From assembly GCA_900552675.1 (NCBI GenBank), contig USAI01000048.1, forward strand, positions 1 to 16,922: a stretch of 16,922 nucleotides of DNA, written 5' to 3'. Position 1 is the first letter of the stretch; each line of letters starts with the position of its first letter. The notes beneath the pieces were generated by a model. That model was not told the origin of the DNA and did not search any database. It saw nothing but the letters and a program-made list of their open reading frames with translations. Origin of the DNA: an uncultured Prevotella sp. Its GTDB lineage: Bacteria; Bacteroidota; Bacteroidia; Bacteroidales; Bacteroidaceae. Of this stretch, positions 1 through 6,423 are shown in pieces. The translations under genes were made by a program, and so were the position numbers.

Positions 1-98
1 AAACTTGAGCGATATTTTTTTGACGTGTATATACTAGCATCGCGGATACGCTTACTTGCAATCAGTTTATCCAAGTATTTCTTACGTTCAAGTATCAT
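1..98 (-). CDS. Possible 5' end of a gene cut by the window edge
   Basis: Reading the minus strand from an ATG at 98, 32 codons stay open to the left edge. The product begins MILERKKYLDKLIASKRI, a charged, lysine-rich start. The first dozen residues resemble the N-termini of Bacteroidetes DUF4143-type ATP-binding proteins as I remember them. However, the nucleotide-binding loop that should follow within about 30 residues is not seen before the edge, so the family is not assigned. An open stretch of this length is not improbable by chance. No clear promoter or ribosome-binding site was found. It could also be a gene remnant. Confidence 0.3.
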   Translation of the reverse strand, partial: MILERKKYLDKLIASKRIRDASIYTSKKYRSS

Positions 99-154
99 AT
101 TATAGTGCGTTTTTTGATATTAGTATCACATTTTATACTGCAAAAACAATATCG

Positions 155-362
155 TAAAAGTGTAGTTGGATGCTAAAAAGTGGCTCATAAAAGTGTGGTG
201 GTATGCCAAAAAGTGCCTCATAAAAGTGTGGTGGTATGCTAAAAAGTGGCTCATAAAAGTGTGGTAGTATGCCAAAAAGTGCCTCATAAAAGTGTAGTGG
301 TATGCTAAAAAGTGCCTCATAAAAGTGTGGTGATATGCTAAAAAGTCCCTCATAAAAGTGTA
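155..362. repeat. 33-bp tandem repeat, six units plus a partial seventh
   Basis: Units begin TAAAAGTGT at 155, 188, 221, 254, 287 and 320, with a partial copy from 353. Every unit is exactly 33 bp with no indels. Differences are point changes at unit positions 10, 12-15, 20, 28 and 29. The array fills the spacer before the XRE-cupin gene and would lie upstream of the possible minus-strand gene at the left edge. Because 33 is divisible by three, the minus strand has an open frame of 11-residue repeats (FMRHFLAYHHT-like), but its only long-frame start is TTG and the substitutions do not spare amino acids. I treat it as non-coding satellite DNA of unknown role. Confidence 0.9.
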
Positions 363-506
363 TTTTATTTTGATAAATAGGTTGTTTAAAATGTTGTTTG
401 GTTTGTTCTTTGGTTGTACAAAGATGTTTGTTATCAAATATTAAGCCTATATACTTAATGCATATATTATATTAATTCTCCTAACAAAATGTAGCGCAAC
501 GTGGTG

Positions 507-534
507 TTTGTTTAGAAAATTATTACTAACTTTG
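507..534 (+). promoter_or_regulatory. Candidate Bacteroidetes promoter for the XRE-cupin gene
   Basis: TAACTTTG at 527-534 fits the -7 consensus TAnnTTTG, and TTTG at 507-510 could be the -33 element. The 16-nt gap between them is a little shorter than the usual 19-21. Transcription would start near 541, giving a leader of about 20 nt before the ATG at 560. Confidence 0.5.
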
Positions 535-559
535 GCTCATAAATAACAAACTATTCGTT

Positions 560-1114
560 ATGGAAGACCAAATAAAACAAATAGGACAGCGCCTGAAAGG
601 GCTGCGCGAGGTGCTTGACATTCCCGCTGAAGAGGTGGCCCAGCTGTGTGGTGTGTCGGTAGAACACTATATGAAAATGGAGGAGGGCGAGGCCGACCCC
701 TCAGTCTATCGCCTTTCAAAAATATCAAAACGTTATGGCATTGCCCTCGATGTGTTGCTCTTCGGCGAAGAGCCGCGCATGAAAGGCTATTTTCTTACGC
801 GCCGCGATCAGGGGCTGAGCGTTGAACGTCGTAAAGACTATAAATATCAAAGCTTGGCCAGTGGCTTTCAGGGCCGAGAGGTCGACCCCTTCTTGGTGAC
901 CGTCGATCCGCTGCCTGGCGATGCTAATCACAATAAAAACTCGCATGCTGGACAAGAGTTTGACTTTGTGCTTGAGGGCGAACTCGAGATTACTATTGGC
1001 ACAAAGGTGATGACACTGCGTCAGGGCGATAGCATCTACTTTGATGCCTCGCAGCAACACTGCATGCGTGCTGTGGGTAGCGTGCCCGCAAAATTTGTGT
1101 GCATCGTGATTTGA
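560..1114 (+). CDS. XRE-family transcriptional regulator with C-terminal cupin domain
   Basis: 184 residues. Residues about 8-66 form a helix-turn-helix of the XRE/HTH_3 type (core LRE..DIPAEEVAQLCGVS, then YMKMEEGEADPS). Residues about 112-184 form a small cupin barrel: His129 and Glu133 sit before FVLEGELEITIG, and GDSIYFDASQQHCM supplies His167. Proteins of this build bind DNA through the first domain and sense a small ligand in the cupin. ATG at 560 follows a plausible promoter with a short leader. The acyl-CoA ligase starts 38 nt after the stop, so the two are probably one transcript, and the regulator most likely controls the ligase in response to its substrate or acyl-CoA product. The ligand is unknown. 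Domain call firm, target inferred. Confidence 0.88.
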   Translation: MEDQIKQIGQRLKGLREVLDIPAEEVAQLCGVSVEHYMKMEEGEADPSVYRLSKISKRYGIALDVLLFGEEPRMKGYFLTRRDQGLSVERRKDYKYQSLASGFQGREVDPFLVTVDPLPGDANHNKNSHAGQEFDFVLEGELEITIGTKVMTLRQGDSIYFDASQQHCMRAVGSVPAKFVCIVI

Positions 1115-1152
1115 GATAAATAGTGAAGACGATTAGAAGAAAGAAAAGAGAG

Positions 1153-2811
1153 ATGATAGAACGTTTTCTTACGCAGACGCAGTTTGCCTCAGAGCAAGAC
1201 TTCAGAGAGCATCTGCATTTCAACATTCCCGAGAACTTTAACTTTGCCTACGACGTGATGGACGTGTGGGCCGAAGAGCAACCTAACAAGGTGGCGCTGA
1301 TATGGACCAACGACGAGGGCGAAGAAAAGATATTTACTTTTGCCGACCTGAAACGCGAGAGCGACCAAACGGCCGCCTACTTTGCCTCGCTGGGCATAGG
1401 CCATGGCGACATGGTGATGATTATCCTTAAGCGCCGCTACGAATGGTGGCTCACCATGCTGGCACTGCATAAGCTTGGCGCCATAGCCATTCCTGCCACA
1501 CACATGCTTACCAAGCACGACATTATATACCGCAACAACCGCGCCAGCGTGCGCGCCATTGTGTGTGTGGGCGAGACCTATGTGCTCACACAGGTGAAAG
1601 AGGCTATGAGCGAGAGCCCCACGGTGCAGACACTTATCTCGGTGGGTCCCGAGGTGCCCGAAGGCTTTCATTCATGGCATGACGAATGGATGAAGGTGCC
1701 CGCCTTTAAACGCCCTCACCACGTAAACACTAACGACGACACCATGCTGATGTACTTTACCAGTGGCACCAGTGGCGAGCCCAAAATGGTGGCTCACGAC
1801 TTTCTGTATGCCTTGGGCCACTTGGTAACAGGCGCCTTCTGGCACAACCTGAGCGAAGACAGCATACACCTTACTGTGGCCGACACGGGATGGGGCAAGG
1901 CTGTATGGGGCAAGTTTTACGGACAGTGGTTTGCGGGTGCCGCCGTGTTTGTGTTCGACCACGAGAAGTTTACGGCCGAGAAGATACTGCGCAAAATTGA
2001 GCAATACCACATTACCTCGTTCTGTGCTCCGCCCACAGTGTATCGCTTCATGATACGTGAAGACTTTTCACAATACAACCTCTCGTCGTTGCGCTACTGC
2101 TGCACGGCGGGCGAGGCGCTGAACGCTGCCGTGTATGATAAGTTTTACCAGCTTACAGGCATACGCCTCATGGAGGGCTTCGGACAGACCGAAACCTGTA
2201 TGACGCTGGGCACCATGCCTTGGATGACGCCTAAGCCAGGGTCGATGGGTAAGCCTAATCCGCAATATAACATCGACCTGTTGCGCCCTGATGGCACCTC
2301 GTGCGAGGATGGCGAGAAAGGACAGATCGTGGTGCGCGTGGGCGACGTGAAGCCCCTCGGACTGTTTAAAGGCTACTATCGCGACGACCAGCTCACACGC
2401 AAGGCTTGGCACGATGGCATCTACTATACGGGCGACATGGCTTGGCGCGATGAAGATGGCTACTACTGGTTTGTAGGACGCATTGACGATGTGATAAAGA
2501 GTAGTGGCTACCGCATAGGCCCGTTTGAGGTAGAGAGCGCCCTGATGACGCACCCCGCCGTGGTAGAATGTGCCATCACGGGTGTGCCCGACGAAATTCG
2601 TGGCATGGTGGTGAAGGCTACCGTGGTGCTGGGCAAGGAGTGGAAAGACAAGGCTGGCGACGCGCTGGTAAAGGAACTGCAAAACCACGTGAAGCACGAA
2701 ACGGCTCCGTATAAGTATCCGCGCATCATCGAGTTTGTGGATGAACTGCCAAAGACCATCAGCGGAAAGATTAGACGCGTAGAGATTAGGGAAAAAGATA
2801 AAAGAAGTTGA
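1153..2811 (+). CDS. AMP-forming acyl-CoA ligase (acetyl-/medium-chain acyl-CoA synthetase-like)
   Basis: 552 residues from the ATG at 1153. An in-frame GTG at 1123 would add ten basic residues, but the ATG follows a purine-rich AAGAGAG tract and gives the N-terminus MIERFLTQTQF that I recall for relatives. ANL-superfamily motifs occur in order: phosphate loop YFTSGTSGEPK (201-211), GFGQTET (342-348), the TGD hinge (426-428) followed by a WFVGRIDDVIKSSGYRIGPFEVE-type A8 region, and the catalytic lysine Lys539 in KTISGKIRR. The enzyme would activate a carboxylic acid with ATP to an acyl-AMP and transfer it to CoA in the cytoplasm. Chain length cannot be read from the sequence. It lies directly behind the XRE-cupin gene, and a long hairpin begins two bases after its stop. 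Confidence 0.88.
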   Translation: MIERFLTQTQFASEQDFREHLHFNIPENFNFAYDVMDVWAEEQPNKVALIWTNDEGEEKIFTFADLKRESDQTAAYFASLGIGHGDMVMIILKRRYEWWLTMLALHKLGAIAIPATHMLTKHDIIYRNNRASVRAIVCVGETYVLTQVKEAMSESPTVQTLISVGPEVPEGFHSWHDEWMKVPAFKRPHHVNTNDDTMLMYFTSGTSGEPKMVAHDFLYALGHLVTGAFWHNLSEDSIHLTVADTGWGKAVWGKFYGQWFAGAAVFVFDHEKFTAEKILRKIEQYHITSFCAPPTVYRFMIREDFSQYNLSSLRYCCTAGEALNAAVYDKFYQLTGIRLMEGFGQTETCMTLGTMPWMTPKPGSMGKPNPQYNIDLLRPDGTSCEDGEKGQIVVRVGDVKPLGLFKGYYRDDQLTRKAWHDGIYYTGDMAWRDEDGYYWFVGRIDDVIKSSGYRIGPFEVESALMTHPAVVECAITGVPDEIRGMVVKATVVLGKEWKDKAGDALVKELQNHVKHETAPYKYPRIIEFVDELPKTISGKIRRVEIREKDKRS

Positions 2812-2812
2812 C

Positions 2813-2865
2813 AAACCTCTTTAACCCAAAACGGCCTAACGACTGATTTTGGGTTTAAAAGGTTT
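2813..2865 (+). terminator. Long hairpin after the ligase gene, terminator-like
   Basis: Arms 2813-2831 and 2847-2865 pair at 17 of 19 positions, with an uninterrupted 9-bp core AACCCAAAA/TTTTGGGTT and a 15-nt loop. The left arm starts two bases after the ligase stop. No T-run follows, so this is not a textbook intrinsic terminator. It could end the ligase transcript, protect its 3' end, or attenuate read-through into proB. Confidence 0.6.
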
Positions 2866-2887
2866 AAAAGATAACAAAAACATCATA

Positions 2888-3970
2888 TTGAAGCGAATAG
2901 TGATAAAGGTGGGCAGCAATGTGCTGACTCGCAACGACGGAAAACTAAATGTCACCCGTATGTCGGCTATTGTCGATCAGGTGGTGTGGCTGCGCCGACA
3001 GGGGTATGAGGTGATACTGGTGTCGTCAGGAGCCGTGGCGGCTGGTCGTGCCGAACTGTCGGTGCAGCACAAGCTCGATAGCGTTGAGCAGCGACAGCTC
3101 TTCTCTGCCATCGGACAGGTAAAGCTCACGGGCCTCTACTACGACCTCTTTCGCGAGTATGGCATACGCATAGGTCAGGTGCTCACCATGAAAGAAAACT
3201 TCGCCTCGCGACGCGAATACCTCAACCAGCGTGCTTGCATGGGGGTGATGCTCGACAATGGCGTGGTTCCTATCGTAAACGAGAACGACACGGTGAGTGT
3301 TACCGAACTGATGTTTACTGATAACGACGAGTTATCGGGCCTTATTGCCACCATGATGGGGGCACAACAGCTCATCATTCTGAGCAATATTGATGGTATC
3401 TATACAGGCAACCCGGTCGACCCACAGTCGAAGCTCATCCCAATGGTGGCGCCTGGGCGCGACCTAAGCGAATATATACAACAAGAGAAGAGCCAACTGG
3501 GCCGCGGCGGCATGACCACCAAGTGTAGCATTGCACGCAAGGTGGCCGACGAGGGTATAGAGGTGATTATTGCCAACGGACAGCGCGACAACATCTTGCG
3601 CCTACTGGTTGAGCAGCCACAGCACACACCGCACACCACCTTTGTAGCCAGTGCGCAGGCGGCATCGGGCGTGAAGAAATGGATAGCCCATAGCGCAAGC
3701 TTTGCCAAAGGCATTGTGCGGGTGAACGCCAAGGCTGCCGAGGCGCTGATGGGGAACCGTGCGGTAAGCCTACTGATGGTGGGCGTTACCGCTGTTGAGG
3801 GCGACTTTGAAGAGGGCGACATTGTAAACATCATTGCGCCCAATGGTCAAAAGATAGGCTTGGGGCGTAGCGCTTATAGCAGCACCGAGGCCACAACCCT
3901 GGTGGGTAAACACGATGTAAAGCCCATTGTGCATTACGATTTTTTGATTATTTTACAAGATGGATGCTGA
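2888..3970 (+). CDS. proB: Glutamate 5-kinase
   Basis: 360 residues from a TTG at 2888, which gives KRIVIKVGSNVLT right after the first residue, as in other ProB proteins. A TTG at 2849 is in frame but lies inside the preceding hairpin, so I reject it. The amino-acid kinase domain (about 1-255) shows KVGSNVL (7-13), VSSGAVAAGR (45-54), NENDTV (131-136), FTDNDELSG (143-151) and GRGGMTTK (205-212). A C-terminal PUA domain follows (about 258-332). Length matches the family. It phosphorylates L-glutamate to gamma-glutamyl phosphate, the first and usually proline-inhibited step of proline synthesis. The unstable product goes to ProA, whose gene overlaps this one by 11 bp, suggesting translational coupling. 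Confidence 0.93.
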   Translation: MKRIVIKVGSNVLTRNDGKLNVTRMSAIVDQVVWLRRQGYEVILVSSGAVAAGRAELSVQHKLDSVEQRQLFSAIGQVKLTGLYYDLFREYGIRIGQVLTMKENFASRREYLNQRACMGVMLDNGVVPIVNENDTVSVTELMFTDNDELSGLIATMMGAQQLIILSNIDGIYTGNPVDPQSKLIPMVAPGRDLSEYIQQEKSQLGRGGMTTKCSIARKVADEGIEVIIANGQRDNILRLLVEQPQHTPHTTFVASAQAASGVKKWIAHSASFAKGIVRVNAKAAEALMGNRAVSLLMVGVTAVEGDFEEGDIVNIIAPNGQKIGLGRSAYSSTEATTLVGKHDVKPIVHYDFLIILQDGC

Positions 3971-5216
3971 AAACATAAAGATATTTGAACAGGTGAAGGT
4001 GGCCAGCACCACGCTTGCCACCCTCGACGATGATACCAAGAACAGGGTGCTGTTAGCGGTGGCCGATGCCATTGCCGAAAACGCCAGCGCCTTGCTCGAT
4101 GCCAATGCCAACGACCTGCAGCGTATGGATAAAGCAAATGCGCTGTACGACCGTCTGTTGCTCACACCCCAGCGTCTTGAAGGTATTGCTGCCGATATGC
4201 GCCATGTGGCTTCGCTGTCGTCGCCGCTGGGCCACACACTATGTCAGCGCACACTGCCCAATGGGCTTCGCTTGCGCAAGGTTAGTGTGCCGTTTGGTGT
4301 GATAGGCATCATCTATGAGGCACGCCCTAACGTTAGCTTCGATGTGTTTTCGCTCTGCTTTAAGAGTGGTAACGCCTGTGTGCTGAAGGGCGGAAAAGAT
4401 GCCGATAGCAGCAATCGTGCCATTATCGACGTCATTCATAAGGTGCTACGTCACGAAGGCATCAGCACCGATGTTGTGCGCCTGTTGCCCGCCACTCACG
4501 AGGCCACGGCCGATATGCTGAACGCGGTGGGATACATCGACCTCTGCATACCACGTGGCGGAAAGAAACTTATCAACTTTGTGCGCGATACGGCGCGTGT
4601 GCCTGTTATCGAGACGGGTGCTGGCGTGGTGCATGCCTACTTTGATAAGGAGGCCGATACCGACATGGGGCGCCGCATCATTACCAATGCCAAGACGCGC
4701 CGCGTGAGTGTGTGCAACGCTCTCGACACGCTCATCATTCATAGCAGCCGACTGGCTGATCTGCCCGCCCTCGTTGCCGACATGGCCGACAAGCATGTAG
4801 AGATATTGGCCGACAGCCGTGCTGCCGCTGCCTTGAAAGGCTATCCTTATATAAAAGAGGTGAAGACCGAAGAAGAGGAGGGCGTGTTCAGCACCGAGTT
4901 TATGAACTATAGGATGGGTGTGAAGACGGTCAACTCGCTCGACGAGGCGTTGGCGCACATTGCACGTTTTGGCTCGGGCCATAGCGAGTGCATCATCACC
5001 GCCGATGCTGCAGCCGCTCACCGCTTCCAGCAGATGGCCGACGCGGCTTGCATCTATTGGAACGCTCCCACCAGCTTTACCGATGGCGCCCAGTTTGGGC
5101 TTGGTGCCGAGATAGGCATCAGCACACAAAAGCTTGGCCCCCGTGGCCCTATGGGCCTTGAAGAAATCACTACGTATAAGTGGCTGATTGAGGGCGAAGG
5201 ACAGATACGGAGTTAA
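3960..5216 (+). CDS. proA: Gamma-glutamyl phosphate reductase
   Basis: 418 residues, the normal length. It has an aldehyde-dehydrogenase fold. The catalytic cysteine is Cys252 in RVSVCNALDTLIIH, EARPNVSFDVF occurs at about 120-130, GGKDADSSNRA at about 144-154, and the C-terminal part contains FGSGHSECIIT and GLGAEIGISTQKL with the usual GPMGLEE ending. It reduces gamma-glutamyl phosphate with NADPH to glutamate semialdehyde, which cyclises and is then reduced by ProC (not in this window). The ATG at 3960 lies inside the end of proB, so both proteins come from one message. The stop codon is also the first triplet of a 50-bp repeat. Confidence is high. Confidence 0.95.
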   Translation: MDAENIKIFEQVKVASTTLATLDDDTKNRVLLAVADAIAENASALLDANANDLQRMDKANALYDRLLLTPQRLEGIAADMRHVASLSSPLGHTLCQRTLPNGLRLRKVSVPFGVIGIIYEARPNVSFDVFSLCFKSGNACVLKGGKDADSSNRAIIDVIHKVLRHEGISTDVVRLLPATHEATADMLNAVGYIDLCIPRGGKKLINFVRDTARVPVIETGAGVVHAYFDKEADTDMGRRIITNAKTRRVSVCNALDTLIIHSSRLADLPALVADMADKHVEILADSRAAAALKGYPYIKEVKTEEEEGVFSTEFMNYRMGVKTVNSLDEALAHIARFGSGHSECIITADAAAAHRFQQMADAACIYWNAPTSFTDGAQFGLGAEIGISTQKLGPRGPMGLEEITTYKWLIEGEGQIRS

Positions 5217-5328
5217 GGGAAAAGTGAAAAGGGAAAAGTGAAAAATCCTTTAGCTTTGCTCTTTAAGGGAAAAGTGAAAAGGGAAAAGTGAAAAATCCTA
5301 TAGCTTTGCTCTTTAAGGAAAAAGTGAT
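5214..5328. repeat. 50-bp direct repeat, two copies and a partial third
   Basis: Copies run 5214-5263 and 5264-5313, differing at one base (CCTTTAGC versus CCTATAGC), with 15 bases of a third copy to 5328. Each copy contains an internal doublet of GGGAAAAGTGAAAA. The first copy begins with the TAA stop of proA. The rest of the spacer to argF' is purine-rich and then T-rich (CCTTGTTTTCTTGTTTCCTT from 5399), with no TAnnTTTG box that I can find. Confidence 0.9.
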
Positions 5329-5442
5329 AATGATATAATTAAGAAAAGAGTGGGGATGTAAAGAAGAGAGGGGTGAACGTCTTTAGCAAGGCAAATCTCC
5401 TTGTTTTCTTGTTTCCTTGTCCACTCGTCAACTATAAAACGA

Positions 5443-6405
5443 ATGAACACATTTTTCAACGTCAACGACCTCGGCAACCTGCAGCAGGCATTGGCCGAGG
5501 CACAGGAAGTGAAGCGTAACCGTTTTGGCTTCCAGCATCTGGGCAAGAACAAAACCTTGCTCATGATTTTCTTTAACAACTCGTTGCGCACACGCCTTTC
5601 CACACAGAAGGCGGCCATGAACCTGGGCATGAATGTTATCGTGCTCGACGTGAATGCTGGTGCGTGGAAACTGGAGACCGAGCGCGGCGTCATTATGGAT
5701 GGCGACAAGAGCGAGCATCTGCTCGAGGCCATTCCTGTGATGGGCAGCTATTGCGACCTAATTGGTATACGCTCGTTTGCTGGGCTTACCGACCGCGAGT
5801 TTGATTATGCCGAGACCATCGTCAACCAGTTTGTGAAATACAGCGGCCGACCTGTCTTTGCCATGGAAACGGCCACCGTGCATCCGCTTCAGGCTTTTGC
5901 CGACCTCATCACCATAGAAGAGCACAAAACCGTGGCTCGTCCTAAGGTGGTGCTGTCGTGGGCACCTCACTGCCGCGCATTGCCTCAGGCCGTGCCCAAC
6001 TCGTTTGCTGAATGGATGAACGCTGCCGACGTCGACTTTGTGGTGACGCATCCTCATGGTTATGAGCTCGACCCCAAGTTTGTGGGCAATGCTCGCGTTG
6101 AGTATGACCAGATGAAGGCGCTGGAGGGTGCCGACTTTGTGTATGCAAAGAACTGGAGTTGCCCTGGGGTGACCAACGTTGCCGACTATGGCAAGATATT
6201 GAGCAAAGATATGTCGTGGACCATCGACGCCGCCCACATGGCCGTAACGCGCAACGGCAAGTTTATGCACTGTCTGCCCGTGCGCCGTGGCCTCATCGTC
6301 ACCGACGACGTGATTGAAAGCCCCAACTCGCTCGTCATACCCGAAGCCGCTAACCGCGAGATCTCGGCCGAAGTGGTTATCAAGCGTATGCTCGAGGCTC
6401 TGTAA
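5443..6405 (+). CDS. argF': N-acylornithine carbamoyltransferase (ArgF' family)
   Basis: 320 residues from the ATG at 5443. An in-frame TTG at 5401 would add 14 unrelated residues. The protein follows the Bacteroides fragilis N-succinylornithine transcarbamylase closely as I remember it: carbamoyl-phosphate motif S47-L-R-T-R51, Trp75, Glu142, HPLQ (147-150), His176, Arg178, Lys236 and HCLP (276-279). It would transfer the carbamoyl group to an N-acylated ornithine in arginine synthesis. Residue 90 is Ser (codon 5710-5712), where the B. fragilis enzyme has Pro90, the residue reported to select succinyl over acetyl substrates. The acyl group is therefore left open. A loop near 240-247 is two residues longer than in the remembered sequence. 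It sits downstream of proBA, which shares glutamate as precursor, but I see no separate promoter. Confidence 0.9.
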   Translation: MNTFFNVNDLGNLQQALAEAQEVKRNRFGFQHLGKNKTLLMIFFNNSLRTRLSTQKAAMNLGMNVIVLDVNAGAWKLETERGVIMDGDKSEHLLEAIPVMGSYCDLIGIRSFAGLTDREFDYAETIVNQFVKYSGRPVFAMETATVHPLQAFADLITIEEHKTVARPKVVLSWAPHCRALPQAVPNSFAEWMNAADVDFVVTHPHGYELDPKFVGNARVEYDQMKALEGADFVYAKNWSCPGVTNVADYGKILSKDMSWTIDAAHMAVTRNGKFMHCLPVRRGLIVTDDVIESPNSLVIPEAANREISAEVVIKRMLEAL

Positions 6406-6423
6406 GCGCAACGTGGTGCTGCG

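Noticed and set aside
155..362. CRISPR array
   Set aside because: Units are contiguous with no unique spacers and there are no cas genes.
126..437. Minus-strand 103-codon frame across the 33-bp repeats
   Set aside because: It starts with TTG, lacks a promoter or ribosome site, and the unit changes alter residues (H/Y, R/S, H/D). Openness follows from the repeat length being divisible by three.
2068..2814. 248-codon minus-strand frame opposite the ligase gene
   Set aside because: Antisense shadow of a well-supported ANL enzyme; His- and Ala-rich composition typical of such shadows.
2849..2887. N-terminal extension of ProB from a TTG at 2849
   Set aside because: The extension lies in the right arm of a long hairpin and has no counterpart in ProB proteins as I recall them.
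492..6418. Shared 14-mer AGCGCAACGTGGTG at 493 and near 6405
   Set aside because: One such match in a window of this size is near what chance allows, and the flanks do not match.
6406..6423. Bidirectional terminator between argF' and ccsBA
   Set aside because: Only a 4-bp stem can be drawn and there is no T-run.
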